Positions 1-9,562 of a stretch of DNA of 64,000 bases are shown piece by piece. Within the stretch, counting starts at the first letter, position 1; every line of letters starts with the position of its first letter. Origin of the DNA: Paenibacillus senegalimassiliensis (GTDB lineage Bacteria > Bacillota > Bacilli > Paenibacillales > Paenibacillaceae); contig NZ_LN909044.1 in assembly GCF_001486585.1 (NCBI RefSeq), positions 811,488 through 875,487 of the forward strand. Direction: 5' to 3'. A program made the translations under genes and the position numbers. Below the pieces are notes generated by a model. The model was given only the letters and a program-made list of their open reading frames with translations. It made no database searches and was not told the DNA's origin.

Positions 1-1372
1 GCCCTTTGCCGTTGAGAATATCCACGTAGGAGGCATTCTCCTCTATCGTGATGATCCCTATGTCATCGGCCGACACCCCTTCAATCTTCGCAATTGTACC
101 GACGAAGTCTACCGCTCGGATCTTCTTTTTCTTCCCCCCGTTAAAATATAGCTTCAGAATTTCCCGATTCGTACGAGAGTCCTGGCCCTTCTTGACCGTT
201 CGACGGTTCTTCATCTTCGACTCAAATGCAGGGGTATGACGTGCGATTTCTTCCTTGGAAGGTTGGCTCCTCGTCGGGATCTCAAACCCTATATATTGCT
301 CAACGTTAGCAACAAATTTCCCTTCGGTTGGTGTGGCGAAGGAAATGGCTGTCCCCGATTGTCCAGCTCTTCCCGTTCGTCCGGTTCGATGGACATAGCT
401 CTCGTTCTCTTGCGGAAAATCGTAGTTGATGACATGGCTGATGCTCTCAATGTCGATCCCTCTCGCAGCGACATCCGTTGCGATCAGATAGCGAAAATTG
501 CCTTGTTTGAACGCGTTCATCATTGCCGTGCGATCGTCCTGCTCCATTCCCCCATGAATTCTGCCGCAGGGGTATCCGTGCTTATGCAGCTCTTTATACA
601 CCACTTCAACCCTGATCTGCGTACGGCAAAAGATAATGCAGCTTTCCGGATTCTCAACGATCGTGACCTCCCGGAGCAATTTAAGCTTGTTCTCGTCTCT
701 GACCGAATACAGTGAATGCTCGATTTGGCTTGTCGTTCTTGCCTCGGTCTGTACCTCGATGTCCAATGGGTGATTCATATATTTATGGCATAAACGCTCC
801 ACGTCCCTCGGCAACGTCGCCGAGAATAACATGGTCATTCGATTCTGGGGCAGTTCGCGAATAATCTTCTCCACATGCTCGATGAATCCCATGTTCAGCA
901 TCTCATCGGCTTCATCGATGACTAGAAACTTGATCTGCTCCAAGTCGATGGTCTGCTTCTCGATATGATCAATTAACCGCCCAGGTGTGCCTACAATGAC
1001 GTGGTTTCTCTGCTGTAGCTGCACCTTCTGTTTGGCGAATGGCTGCTTTCCATACACGGCAGTCGCCTTGATTCGTTTATATCGTCCGATATTCATAATA
1101 TCCTGCGTAACCTGATCGGCAAGCTCACGAGTTGGCGTCAAGATCAGGGCCTGAGGCCGATTCTCTTCCCATGCGATCAGCTCGCAGATCGGAATGCCAT
1201 AAGCCGCGGTCTTCCCACTTCCCGTGTGAGACTTGACGGTCATATCCTTGCTCTCCAGAGCGAAGGGGATCACCTTGCGTTGAACTTCCGTGGGTTGATG
1301 ATACCCCAAGCTGTCCAATGACCGGGTAATGTCCTCGCCTAATTTATAATCTTTAAAGCCTTGCTCGCTCAT
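1..1372 (-). CDS. dbpA: DEAD-box RNA helicase, DbpA/YxiN type (3' end cut by window)
   Basis: ATP-dependent RNA helicase; DbpA/YxiN proteins act on 23S rRNA during large-subunit assembly. Reading the minus strand from the ATG at 1372 gives a Walker A motif ([10 protein letters not shown]), a PTRELA motif, DEADEML, an SAT motif (LFSAT) and the [10 protein letters not shown] motif VI, in the normal order. The C-terminal part ([17 protein letters not shown]) fits the DbpA RNA-binding domain, which separates DbpA from CshA-type helicases. A purine-rich AAAGGGG sequence lies just upstream of the start. 457 codons are present, so by comparison with the family only about 20 residues should be missing beyond base 1. 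The gene reads alone; the ABC-F gene upstream is co-directional. Confidence 0.93.
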   Translation of the reverse strand, partial: MSEQGFKDYKLGEDITRSLDSLGYHQPTEVQRKVIPFALESKDMTVKSHTGSGKTAAYGIPICELIAWEENRPQALILTPTRELADQVTQDIMNIGRYKRIKATAVYGKQPFAKQKVQLQQRNHVIVGTPGRLIDHIEKQTIDLEQIKFLVIDEADEMLNMGFIEHVEKIIRELPQNRMTMLFSATLPRDVERLCHKYMNHPLDIEVQTEARTTSQIEHSLYSVRDENKLKLLREVTIVENPESCIIFCRTQIRVEVVYKELHKHGYPCGRIHGGMEQDDRTAMMNAFKQGNFRYLIATDVAARGIDIESISHVINYDFPQENESYVHRTGRTGRAGQSGTAISFATPTEGKFVANVEQYIGFEIPTRSQPSKEEIARHTPAFESKMKNRRTVKKGQDSRTNREILKLYFNGGKKKKIRAVDFVGTIAKIEGVSADDIGIITIEENASYVDILNGKG

Positions 1373-1419
1373 AAGTAAACCCCTTTTAATTAATCAACTT
1401 TGGTCCATTCCCTATACAT

Positions 1420-3159
1420 TTAAAGCAGCTTGATCAGATCCTCCAGCTCATCCAGCAAACCTTTGGTAAGTTCAAAATTAGTCTCTTTCAAAGCCAGTTC
1501 TATTTTCATTTCAACTGACTTTTTCTTTTGTTCAATTTCTAAATAGTCTTTATTAAAATGACTGGCATAAATCATCTTTCTGAATTTCCGCATACTCATT
1601 TTTCTAATCTTCTTATCGTCAATGATTAACACATAATCCATACCGTTTACCACGGAATAGAAATCATGAGAAATCATAAGAATTGCACCCTTGTAGTCCT
1701 GAATGGCTTTCTCCAGTGCAATCTGAGCATAGATGTCTAAATGACTTGTCGGTTCATCAAGCAGTAGTAGGTTTGCTTGACTGGCCCCAACTTTAGCTAA
1801 TTGCAGCATGTTTTTTTCTCCACCGGATAAAGATTCGATCTTTTGATTCAGGATTTCCCCTTCAAAGCCGTAGTTTAGAAGATACGATCTAATCTCATCA
1901 TAAGTTTTAAATCCGGCATCGATGAATTCATCCAGTATGGTATTCGAATCCTTTAGCGTTTCGCCTTGGTGTTGAGATAAATAAGCCACTTTCACATCCG
2001 CATTAATTTCAATCGAATCATGATTATTGTTGAAGATTTCTCGGAGTAAAGTCGTTTTTCCGGTACCGTTCGCACCGATAATAGCTACTTTATCTGTAGA
2101 ATTTATTTCAAAGTTAACCTCGTGTAACAGCAACTCATCAAAGGCAGCACTATAATTATTAACCTGTACAACTAGAGTATCTCCCATTTCATGATCCATG
2201 CCAAAGCTAATATTGGGCTGCTTGATATCAACAAACGGCGCTTTAATTCTGCGTGCTTCCAGTCTTTCTTGAAACTTGACTCTGGCCTTTAACGCTCTAC
2301 CTCTGGCTGCGTCTGAATTATAAGTTGCGATCGCCCTAAGATTATCAATGATCGTATCGTTGCGCTCAATCTCTTCCTGTTCAGCGAATGCCAGCTCTTG
2401 CAGCTCAATTTTGGTCTGAAGTAAGGAGAAGTTATACTCTATATATCGCCCATCAAACTCCTGGATCTCCTTATTTTCAAGATGTATTATTTTGTTGAAA
2501 CAATGATTCAATAGATAGCGGTTGTGCGTAACAACCAGCAGCATTCCCTTATGGGAATTAATAAGTTTTTTAAGCGCATTTAGGTTTTCAAAGTCTAAAA
2601 ATACATCGGGCTCGTCCATAATTATTAAGTCTGGATTAACAAGCATCTCCTTCATCACTTGAATGAGCTTGAGTTCTCCACCACTTAGGTCAGATACCCT
2701 TTGATCTTTCAGCTTCATAAGGTTGGCTACATTTAGTTGCTTATGAATGCTACTTTCAAAATCATCGCCACCCATGGATTCGAATGCATCTAATGCGAGT
2801 TGATACTTTTCCAATAGTGAGTCTAAATCCGATGAGGTTTCCATTTCCGTACAAATCAATGTTATTTCATTCTGTAGCCTAAGAAAGGCTTCTGCTATAT
2901 ATTCAAAAACAGTTGTGTCTTGAGCTTTGTCTACTTGTGGGAACTGACTGACATGCCCAATTCGGCAATTTGGATCGATCTCTAATTTGCCATCGAACAA
3001 ATATCTTTCCGGATCGATTAGGATATCAATCAGCGTACTTTTCCCACTGCCGCTTGTTCCTATAAAGGCGCAATGCTGCCCCTCTTCAAGCGTAAATGAA
3101 ATGTCTGTATATAGTTCTTTTTGCGGAAACGAGAAAGATAAGTGATCAACTTTTATCAT
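1420..3159 (-). CDS. ABC-F family ATPase (soluble, duplicated ATP-binding cassettes)
   Basis: A 579-residue protein with two ABC ATPase domains and no membrane segment, which defines ABC-F proteins; these act on the ribosome as translation factors or antibiotic-resistance factors. Cassette 1 has Walker A GTSGSGKST near residue 33, signature LSGGELKLI near 160 and IIMDEPD. Cassette 2 has GANGTGKTTLL near 365, LSGGEKNML near 450 and LLLLDEPTSHLD. A charged linker lies between them, and the charged C-terminal tail is probably a coiled coil. Family membership is certain. Which ABC-F subgroup it belongs to, and whether it protects ribosomes from a drug, cannot be told from the sequence. Confidence 0.9.
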   Translation of the reverse strand: MIKVDHLSFSFPQKELYTDISFTLEEGQHCAFIGTSGSGKSTLIDILIDPERYLFDGKLEIDPNCRIGHVSQFPQVDKAQDTTVFEYIAEAFLRLQNEITLICTEMETSSDLDSLLEKYQLALDAFESMGGDDFESSIHKQLNVANLMKLKDQRVSDLSGGELKLIQVMKEMLVNPDLIIMDEPDVFLDFENLNALKKLINSHKGMLLVVTHNRYLLNHCFNKIIHLENKEIQEFDGRYIEYNFSLLQTKIELQELAFAEQEEIERNDTIIDNLRAIATYNSDAARGRALKARVKFQERLEARRIKAPFVDIKQPNISFGMDHEMGDTLVVQVNNYSAAFDELLLHEVNFEINSTDKVAIIGANGTGKTTLLREIFNNNHDSIEINADVKVAYLSQHQGETLKDSNTILDEFIDAGFKTYDEIRSYLLNYGFEGEILNQKIESLSGGEKNMLQLAKVGASQANLLLLDEPTSHLDIYAQIALEKAIQDYKGAILMISHDFYSVVNGMDYVLIIDDKKIRKMSMRKFRKMIYASHFNKDYLEIEQKKKSVEMKIELALKETNFELTKGLLDELEDLIKLL

Positions 3160-3235
3160 TAGTGTTACCTTTCTTTATAACTAAATTTTGAGCTTACCGT
3201 TACTCAGAGTAACACGGTTCTCTAGTTTATTCATT

Positions 3236-3256
3236 AAAAAACACCCGCTTGGGTGT
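3236..3256 (-). terminator. Rho-independent terminator downstream of mazEF
   Basis: On the minus strand ACACCC-aagc-GGGTGT forms a 6-bp stem with a 4-base loop, followed directly by a run of T. It lies 37 bases beyond the mazF stop and fits the end of the mazEF operon. Confidence 0.75.
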
Positions 3257-3292
3257 GTCTTTTACACATATTAGTGGCTAGTACGGAACCTG

Positions 3293-3616
3293 CTACAAAA
3301 ATGTATGGATTTTATCTATGCACTCGTTGACTACATCGTTCGGGACTTTGCCAACGATATCAATTCGTCTAGCTCGCCAATCCAGATTTTTGACCTGGTC
3401 CGTTAATATGGCTCCGCTAAATACCAATCCTTCAGGAAGGAGCACTTCATATCCCCAGCCTCGAACTGTATGAGTGACTGGGCACACTGAAACAAACCCC
3501 GTCGTTTCATTAAAAGCCTTTGGAGAGAGCACGATGGCCGATCTTCTCCCCGCCTGCTCGTGACCCGCCTGGGGATTAAAGTTTATCCATACTAGGTCGC
3601 CTCGATCCGCACTCAT
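3293..3616 (-). CDS. mazF: MazF endoribonuclease toxin
   Basis: Sequence-specific mRNA interferase of the PemK/MazF fold. The 107-residue protein has the family opening (RGDLVWINFNPQAGHEQAGRR), the following RSAIVLSP strand, and VCPVTHTVRGWGYEV. In known MazF the arginine after GHEQ.G.R and the Thr in PVT are active-site residues. The ATG immediately follows the mazE stop, so the pair is translationally coupled. Usual Bacillales mazEF sits beside alr; here it does not. Length and motifs are intact, so an active toxin neutralised by MazE is expected. Confidence 0.92.
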   Translation of the reverse strand: MSADRGDLVWINFNPQAGHEQAGRRSAIVLSPKAFNETTGFVSVCPVTHTVRGWGYEVLLPEGLVFSGAILTDQVKNLDWRARRIDIVGKVPNDVVNECIDKIHTFL

Positions 3617-3856
3617 TTAAAGTAATTCCTTCCCTTCTACACCAAAATCTATTTCATCATGCCGATTTTCCACTTTACATTGGGCCAATAATTCTTCCAA
3701 CGTCGGCTTTTTCTTTTTTGGTATTACGATGAGCGAATGATCATCACTCACAATGAGGTCGACTTCCGAGCCTTGACTAACCGCAATCCTTTCTGCTATC
3801 TGACTAGGAATACGAATACCTAAACTGTTTCCCCACTTTTGTACGGTGGTCGACAT
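3617..3856 (-). CDS. mazE: MazE-type antitoxin (AbrB/SpoVT fold)
   Basis: A 79-residue antitoxin and autoregulator. It opens with TTVQKWGNSLGIRIPSQIA, the AbrB-like swapped-hairpin DNA-binding motif of MazE, and has an acidic C-terminus (RHDEIDFGVEGKELL) of the kind that blocks MazF. I chose the internal ATG at 3856 over an upstream in-frame ATG at 3892 because AAAGGAGGG sits just before it. The gene abuts mazF with no gap. Confidence 0.9.
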   Translation of the reverse strand: MSTTVQKWGNSLGIRIPSQIAERIAVSQGSEVDLIVSDDHSLIVIPKKKKPTLEELLAQCKVENRHDEIDFGVEGKELL

Positions 3857-3953
3857 GGAGAGTCCCTCCTTTTTTCGATTCTTTTCTCTCATTTTATCAC
3901 ACCCCCGAAACTATGTATATACCAGTATATACATGGAATCAGGAAATCATACT

Positions 3954-4024
3954 ACTCAAAATGGCCTAACAATGCCAATGCCGGAGATGATCAGCAGCAT
4001 GGACAGCAATCGATCGACTCGCAT
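3954..4024 (-). pseudogene. Possible N-terminal remnant of a WYL/YafY-type regulator joined to a copy of the next gene's 3' end
   Basis: On the minus strand an ATG near 4024 begins MRVDRLLSMLLIIS, which resembles the opening of YafY/WYL-type HTH regulators, but the frame then runs into a 29-bp copy of the end of the methyltransferase gene (identical to 4855-4883) and stops. A GGGGAGGAGG sequence and a short inverted repeat GACGTT-accc-AACGTC lie just upstream. The regulator identity rests on about 14 residues and is tentative. The 29-bp duplication is directly visible. Confidence 0.35.
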
Positions 4025-4222
4025 GATGGTGTGTGACGTTGGGTAACGTCTCCTCCTCCCCTAGTATGGGACTAGATAAGTACACACACGTCTTATCCTC
4101 ATATCTTTCCGCATCGTTCCTTGCTTCATAGGAGTAGTTTAGTCAGGTTCGTGATATAATAGTTTTCACATAAATAACATTCATCATTCTGCCGAGATGG
4201 CAATGATTAAGGAGATTGAACT

Positions 4223-4678
4223 TTGACGAACAACCCTGATGTTAGAGAAATCAGCGAACTGCCGGAAAATTTTAAGGAGCTCAAACGAGCGGTTAATCGG
4301 ACAGCAAGCTGGAGAGAAAGATTGGATGCGGTGAACGAATTGGGGGACTGGAAAACACCCCCTACCATTAAGTTGCTGCAAAATGTTTTGACAAGTGATC
4401 AAGTGTTTCAGGTGCGCGAAGCTGCCTATTTAAAGCTGAAGCAGCTGGATGAAGATGTACAACCCCCTACCAAAAATAAGGGTGAGCTATTTAAGGGCCT
4501 TAACAAAATTTTGCTGCGGATCAAGAAAAGCCTTCCTAAAGGTCACACATTCGAGCAGTTTAAGGAAAAGCTGCAAAAGACACGTCTGGATATTTATGAT
4601 ACTTACGAGGGCGACAAAGCTACTGACTTCGACTCCTGGCTACATGAAATTTGGGAGAGTTTGGCTAGAAGATAGACG
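4223..4678 (+). CDS. HEAT-repeat-like hypothetical protein
   Basis: A 150-residue soluble, helical protein. Residues about 30-75 (WRERLDAVNELGDW ... QVREAAYLKLKQL) form a HEAT-like pair of helices, and the C-terminal part is lysine-rich. The start is TTG at 4223, chosen because AAGGAG lies 8 bases before it and no ATG is in range. No enzyme motif is visible; HEAT repeats usually bind proteins. The gene sits between two copies of a 29-bp direct repeat (3954-3982 and 4855-4883), so it may have arrived with a small insertion. It points against the surrounding minus-strand genes. Confidence 0.7.
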
Positions 4679-4846
4679 CTGTTTAAGCATTAATGCAATA
4701 GCTGTGGCGGACGGCCTCTCTTCCCTCTGGAATGAAACTTCGCAAATCGATTCTGTTTGGCGTTCGTCCGTCCAGCCATACTTCTCTAAGTACACCCTTC
4801 AACTTGCTCAAAGCCTGCTGATGTGAACCACTCGTGATTATTTCAA

Positions 4847-6403
4847 CTAATTCGACTCAAAATGGCCTAACAATGCCAATGCCTCTTCATGATCAGGCTC
4901 AAGCTCGATTAATTTCCGCAAGTATTCGAGAGCTTCTTCGTCTAACTCTAACTCGAAACAACAAATAGCCAGACAATAAAATACGGTCGATACGACTTCA
5001 TCTTGTTCTTGCTCTATCGAGATTTCCAAGAACTGCTTGGCGTCCTCGTACATTTCCGACTCAAACAGGATTAATCCCGCATCCAGTGCCAAATCATAAC
5101 GCTGCTCCATGACGTAATGCCAGGACCACATCAGCCGTATACCTCTTAAAATATCCTGTTTCTCCCCATCGTCTGCATCCTGCAATAGACTAGAGATTCG
5201 CTTCGTACTTTGAATGAAAAATTCAGCATCATATCCACCCAAACGCCAAAAACTTAAAATCTCTTGTAGTCCCATGTTATCCAGATTGCGATCTATCCCC
5301 ATTTTCAAGCTGAAAAACTCATCCGGACCAAAGCGTATAACACATTGACGATAAGCTAATCGGGTATTGAAATAGTCCAGCGGTTTATCTACAGCGAGAA
5401 TGCAGCCCACATTTATATTTTTATAATGATGCGGGGGAAATAACGCCATGCCTCCCCTTTGTTCAAAAACATGTTGAAATGCATGGTAGTTGGCCGTTAA
5501 AGAAAAGCTTCCGTGCAGGATCAACTCTGGCGGTTCAGCAAATTTCCAGTTATCCAGCAGGTGATCCCCCTTGTCTGCCGTTATCAATATAAATCCAGCC
5601 TGAGATAACCGATTCAAACGCTCTAAACAAGTGAGTCCAGCGACAGGAAACAAAATATGCGAATCTTCCAGTTGTTCCTGATAGACTGCGATGACATCCC
5701 GATATGGGAAGGTGTCCTGCTCATACTCCGGGGCCTGCCTATGCTCATAATGCAGGGAGATTTGGCTTAATAAGTCAGACGGTTTAAGAGATGCGTGGTG
5801 CTCGGGGTACTCAACAAAAACATCCACCTCATAAATTCGACCCTCGCCCACATAAAGTAACTCCTGAGGAAGGCTATCAAAAAAGTAGTTGGCAATCACG
5901 ATTAAAGGCTGCTGTAAATCTCCCTCACGAATCGTTGTACCCGATACAACAAGGTTCAGAGCCGTATCATGAACCGCATCGAATGTCGCAAAATCGAGCA
6001 TCCCTTCGGCAATATAAGCTTGAAGCGCGGGGTGCTCCATCCAGGCCATAACATTATTTGTCACCAAATCCGTCATAATATAACGGAACGGAGGTAATGA
6101 AATCCCGGTATAATCCCTTAACTGGCACAACTCATTTAACAAATGGAAGGCAAATCGCCCCGCTCCTGCTCCTAGCTCCACAATCGTAACCGGTTCCGAA
6201 CTGTATTCCTTATTGGCGCGATCCTGAAGAAATCCGAATATCATTTCCGCATAGGAAGCAGCAATCATCGGATTACTCGTTATATATTGAGGAACCTGGT
6301 CATTGTTCCAGGCTTTTGTTCCTTTATCTTCGTAGTACTCCCGCTGAATGTTCCATATAGGTGCTTCACTAAAGCGGTAACGCTGTTTGTTTTCATTTAT
6401 CAT
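4847..6403 (-). CDS. SAM-dependent methyltransferase (MidA-like) with C-terminal TPR
   Basis: A 518-residue protein. Residues about 70-95 hold VELGAGAGRFAFHLL, a class I SAM-binding motif like that of the MidA/NDUFAF7 group, followed by further Rossmann-fold segments up to about 330. The C-terminal 100 residues are tetratricopeptide-like (LFESEMYEDAKQFLEISI; ALEYLRKLIELEPDHEEALALL). The substrate is unknown; relatives methylate proteins. The last 29 bases of the gene are repeated at 3954-3982. The neighbouring cupin gene ends 47 bases upstream and points the same way, so co-transcription is possible. Confidence 0.75.
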   Translation of the reverse strand: MINENKQRYRFSEAPIWNIQREYYEDKGTKAWNNDQVPQYITSNPMIAASYAEMIFGFLQDRANKEYSSEPVTIVELGAGAGRFAFHLLNELCQLRDYTGISLPPFRYIMTDLVTNNVMAWMEHPALQAYIAEGMLDFATFDAVHDTALNLVVSGTTIREGDLQQPLIVIANYFFDSLPQELLYVGEGRIYEVDVFVEYPEHHASLKPSDLLSQISLHYEHRQAPEYEQDTFPYRDVIAVYQEQLEDSHILFPVAGLTCLERLNRLSQAGFILITADKGDHLLDNWKFAEPPELILHGSFSLTANYHAFQHVFEQRGGMALFPPHHYKNINVGCILAVDKPLDYFNTRLAYRQCVIRFGPDEFFSLKMGIDRNLDNMGLQEILSFWRLGGYDAEFFIQSTKRISSLLQDADDGEKQDILRGIRLMWSWHYVMEQRYDLALDAGLILFESEMYEDAKQFLEISIEQEQDEVVSTVFYCLAICCFELELDEEALEYLRKLIELEPDHEEALALLGHFESN

Positions 6404-6449
6404 TACTAATGTTCCTACCCTCTAAAAATTATAAGATATTTTACCTAAT

Positions 6450-6803
6450 CTATTCGCTAACGTTAATCCGGTCACCACTGCTGTTCGGCTGAGAGATCAC
6501 CATAAATTCCACTTCACTAGTCGATTTATTCAACATTTGATGGGGAACTAATGGGGGAATCTCCACACCTTCCTTTGCTTCCAAAATAATTACCTCTTCA
6601 TCTATAATCATCGTCGCCGTCCCGGATAAAATAAAGAAAAATTGTCTTGCCTTCTGGTGGTAATGCTTCACCTCAAAAGTACCTGCTGGCATAGACTCAT
6701 GGATCACACTCAGACCATCACTTTTCACTAACCGCCAACCGTCACAGTGATCTCCCCAAGTAAAATGTTCCGCATTATCTCTAGATATTTTCGTAATGTT
6801 CAT
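6450..6803 (-). CDS. Cupin-domain protein
   Basis: A 117-residue single-domain cupin. The first cupin motif is visible as EVKHYHQKARQFFFILSG (metal-binding His and a Gln/Glu position) and the second as PPLVPHQMLN with the distal His. Such proteins bind a metal and may isomerise, oxygenate or simply bind a small ligand; nothing here fixes the substrate. It reads toward the methyltransferase gene and is divergent from the small membrane protein gene. Confidence 0.8.
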   Translation of the reverse strand: MNITKISRDNAEHFTWGDHCDGWRLVKSDGLSVIHESMPAGTFEVKHYHQKARQFFFILSGTATMIIDEEVIILEAKEGVEIPPLVPHQMLNKSTSEVEFMVISQPNSSGDRINVSE

Positions 6804-6882
6804 ATTAGAGAATCCCCCTCATACAGTGATTGACTACGAGAAGTATAATAGAAATAATGACTTAATCATAGGAGGATCTTCG

Positions 6883-7239
6883 TTGAATAACAATTACCAA
6901 GAACCGCAACATGGGTTTTCTCCGCTAAACCCATCTCAAGTTCCGCCAGAGGCAAAGGTGAGCAGTAAAGCAACTCCCTCTTTGATCCTAGGTATCCTAT
7001 CCTTAATTACTTTACCATTTGGAAGTATCCTATTCCTTGGAATCGTTGGCTTCTCCAGTGGGATCGTTGCGATTGTGTTATCTTCTTTATCTTTAAAAGA
7101 AATCAAGCGAACTCGGCTACGGGGCCGCGGCATGGCAACTGCAGGATTGGTATGCGGAATCGTCGCCACAACTCTCAATGTGCTTGCCTTTGTTATCTCT
7201 TTTTTGATTAGCTTTATGTATGCTTTTAATAATGCGTAG
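6883..7239 (+). CDS. DUF4190-type small membrane protein
   Basis: A 118-residue protein with a polar proline-rich N-terminus and two hydrophobic segments: SLILGILSLITLPFGSILFLG followed by a second, and a C-terminal membrane stretch. KTRLRGRGMATAGLVCGIV is typical of DUF4190 proteins. The start is TTG at 6883, preceded by GGAGG at 6871. A longer reading frame opens earlier but has no ribosome site and overlaps the divergent cupin gene. Function unknown; DUF4190 proteins are common in Firmicutes envelopes. Confidence 0.75.
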   Translation: MNNNYQEPQHGFSPLNPSQVPPEAKVSSKATPSLILGILSLITLPFGSILFLGIVGFSSGIVAIVLSSLSLKEIKRTRLRGRGMATAGLVCGIVATTLNVLAFVISFLISFMYAFNNA

Positions 7240-7248
7240 ACATGACAA

Positions 7249-7276
7249 GACCGCTTTCCGATACTGGAAAGCGGTC
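7249..7276. terminator. Hairpin between convergent genes
   Basis: GACCGCTTTCC-gatact-GGAAAGCGGTC is a perfect 11-bp stem between the DUF4190 gene and the convergent acetyltransferase gene. There is no long T run on either side, so it is a weak or bidirectional terminator. Confidence 0.6.
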
Positions 7277-7316
7277 TGTGCAGGTATCCAGTAGCTTAAC
7301 TTAGGAGGAATTGCAT

Positions 7317-8240
7317 TTATGAATCCTTGCAGTCGTGTCCTTGTTCCACATTCCCATAGCTATAGGAATAAAGTGGTACAATCTCCACAGGCTTCAGGGA
7401 TTGATATAACGCATTAGCGGCAACGGAGAACCCCGTAATATAGGCAGTTTTCACACCTTGTTCTTTCAGTTGCATCAAGCATGCTGTAACAACAGCTTTT
7501 CCGAATCCACGCTGCTGATAATCCGGATGAGTCCCAATGGTCTCAATAACAGAGACACCATTCTCTCTATCCACAAATCCAAAACAGAAAGCTATATGGT
7601 TCCCTTGATCATCAACAACCGATAAATCAAGTTCTTCACAATAGGATGGTATATCCTTTCTCCAATAAACGGCTTTCCCTGAACGGGAATCCGGGAATAT
7701 TTGCTGAATTAAATCAAGCTTCCCTTCGTAGTTCCCTGCTTCCTTCATGCATTTAATGGAGTATCCTTCCTCTAAGGATAGGGCATATTCGGTATGCTCA
7801 AGATCGTATTTTCTTGTATTTCCAATATGAGAATCTTTTTTGAAACCAGCATCCAATAATGCCTGAACCTCCAAACTATGATCATAACAGTCAGTGGTTA
7901 ACCTCTTATTTTCCTTACCCCAAACATTCTTGGCCCATGATACCATATCCTTGGCTATATGCGGATAATCAGGGTGGATAACCAAACTAAAGAAATCACC
8001 ACCATATTCGGAAATGAAAAGGCCAACCACCTCATCGGCTTCATTCTTCCACAAGTTGGCATGATTCTCCATAAAGTTGGGGTCTGTGCTTTTGGCTGCT
8101 TCATTCCACTTCCAAAACTCTAATCTGACAAATTCCCAGGTTTGAAGTTTACCTGTTAACGTAATCATTTTTCTTAGGAACGCATGCACCTTGTTAAAGT
8201 TTTCACATGTATCGACATACTTTTCACTAATTACTCCCAT
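7317..8240 (-). CDS. GNAT family N-acetyltransferase
   Basis: A 307-residue acyltransferase. The C-terminal half carries the acetyl-CoA loop QQRGFGKAVVTACL in the Q/R-x-x-G-x-G pattern of GNAT motif A, preceded by GVSVIETIGTHPDY. The N-terminal half looks like a second, degenerate GNAT domain, as in tandem-GNAT proteins. The ATG at 8240 is preferred over one five codons upstream because GGAGGGG precedes it. Substrate unknown. It is not in an obvious operon. Confidence 0.82.
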   Translation of the reverse strand: MGVISEKYVDTCENFNKVHAFLRKMITLTGKLQTWEFVRLEFWKWNEAAKSTDPNFMENHANLWKNEADEVVGLFISEYGGDFFSLVIHPDYPHIAKDMVSWAKNVWGKENKRLTTDCYDHSLEVQALLDAGFKKDSHIGNTRKYDLEHTEYALSLEEGYSIKCMKEAGNYEGKLDLIQQIFPDSRSGKAVYWRKDIPSYCEELDLSVVDDQGNHIAFCFGFVDRENGVSVIETIGTHPDYQQRGFGKAVVTACLMQLKEQGVKTAYITGFSVAANALYQSLKPVEIVPLYSYSYGNVEQGHDCKDS

Positions 8241-8408
8241 GTCTATCCCCTCCATGATTCCACTCTGTATCTATTATAGGGGGGATTCTTTCCTCTTCAT
8301 AGGTAGAGATCTACTTAATAAAAAAAAGACCTTGCTAAAGGGCTTTGATAAATCAATGATGAAGCTGAAAGTAAAAAAGGCCGCCAGATGGCAGCCAGTC
8401 ATTGCGAG

Positions 8409-8771
8409 TTAAGCCTGCCTAAAAAATACTTTGTCTTCGTTATACTTGGCCTTGCCTTCATTAATGATATACGTCTCGTAAATTTCTCTGTGGACAGGAT
8501 CTTCAACGATGCAAACTTCAATTTTCGTTACTTCGTCTCTATGCATTCTGATCGGGGATACAGAATCCTCAAAATGCTTTTTTATTCTCGGTCTTAGCTT
8601 TCTAGCCTTTCCCACGAACAACAATTCATCTTTATCGTTATAAAACATAAAAATCCCACCTAACTCTCTAGTAATCAGGTGAAATTGGGTGAAGCCGTAA
8701 ATGTTGCTTTCCTGAGGAGCAATTTGTTTCGTAATGGTAACATCGGGGGTGGGAATGATGATACTGATCAT
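8409..8771 (-). CDS. GIY-YIG-like nuclease-superfamily protein
   Basis: A 120-residue protein. Residues about 38-70 (GGIFMFYNDKDELLFVGKARKLRPRIKKHF) match the GIY-YIG core: the GIY element appears as GGIFMFY, the YIG element as LFVGK, and the conserved Arg follows in the helix. The C-terminal Glu/Asn region (ETYIINEGKAKYNED) fits the rest of the domain. Small stand-alone GIY-YIG proteins are common in Bacillus, and whether they cut DNA is unclear. The gene stands alone. Confidence 0.75.
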   Translation of the reverse strand: MISIIIPTPDVTITKQIAPQESNIYGFTQFHLITRELGGIFMFYNDKDELLFVGKARKLRPRIKKHFEDSVSPIRMHRDEVTKIEVCIVEDPVHREIYETYIINEGKAKYNEDKVFFRQA

Positions 8772-8890
8772 AATTGTCTACTTCCTTTTCCTGTATTAGA
8801 TTAGATTGTATACGGTGCTCGTACTCCAAGCTTACTACATGATGTCATTATACCCTACTTGTTACGATGCCTATATTTTCAACCGACCTC

Positions 8891-9460
8891 CTAGAACGTA
8901 CTCAGCCTCAGCTCATAAAAATATTGTACCGCCGGATGCTTGGCCTTGATTCTCACGGCCATATTCAGCAAGCGCTTTTTACCAACACGTCTGTCCACGA
9001 GAGCCAGGACATTCAGCAATATATCCCTGCTCTCCAGACTCTCTTCGATGGGGCGAGCTAGGAACTGGTTGGCTACAACGGTAAAATTGGACTTGCTGAG
9101 CGCTGTCTGGGCCGCTAAAAGCTCCTTTGCACACTCGGTTTTTCTTCGGTTCTCGGCCATGATTACCAGACGCTCCTCAGGCACCTTTCCCTGAGTCTCT
9201 TTCCTTAATGCATCCAGCTCTTCTTCGTTAACGACAACCCTGATATCAGGGTCGTTTTTGATCTCCAGCTCCGTCTGATACCACTTGATGGGGCTGGTGG
9301 TCTCCTTCATGTTAAAGATATTTCTCTTGTCCACCGTTATATGACAAAGCCCCGCCCGATCAGGCAAATACCGATAGCTTGTCGAACGGTATTCCACCCT
9401 TTCAGCTAATGAAGGACTCAGAAACTGATCCAAATTTTGCTTTAATTTACTCCAGCTCAT
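8891..9460 (-). CDS. Conserved hypothetical protein (SF0329-like)
   Basis: A 189-residue cytoplasmic protein without signal or membrane segment. The opening MSWSKLKQNLDQFLSPSL and the segment YLPDRAGLCHITVDK resemble what I recall as the SF0329 family of conserved hypotheticals; that match is from memory. The middle is rich in charged helices. GGAGGAGC lies just upstream of the ATG. It is next to, and co-directional with, the M3 peptidase gene 100 bases upstream. Confidence 0.6.
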   Translation of the reverse strand: MSWSKLKQNLDQFLSPSLAERVEYRSTSYRYLPDRAGLCHITVDKRNIFNMKETTSPIKWYQTELEIKNDPDIRVVVNEEELDALRKETQGKVPEERLVIMAENRRKTECAKELLAAQTALSKSNFTVVANQFLARPIEESLESRDILLNVLALVDRRVGKKRLLNMAVRIKAKHPAVQYFYELRLSTF

Positions 9461-9562
9461 GTGCTCCTCCTTTTAAGTCTGCGATACCTCCGGGTCAGGG
9501 CCATCCTCAAATGGATGACCCTGTTCTTAAAGATTTGTTATTGTATACCCCGGCTCGGGATG

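Noticed and set aside
236-715. 159-residue plus-strand reading frame at the left edge
   Set aside because: Antisense to the dbpA-type helicase, whose motifs are unmistakable.
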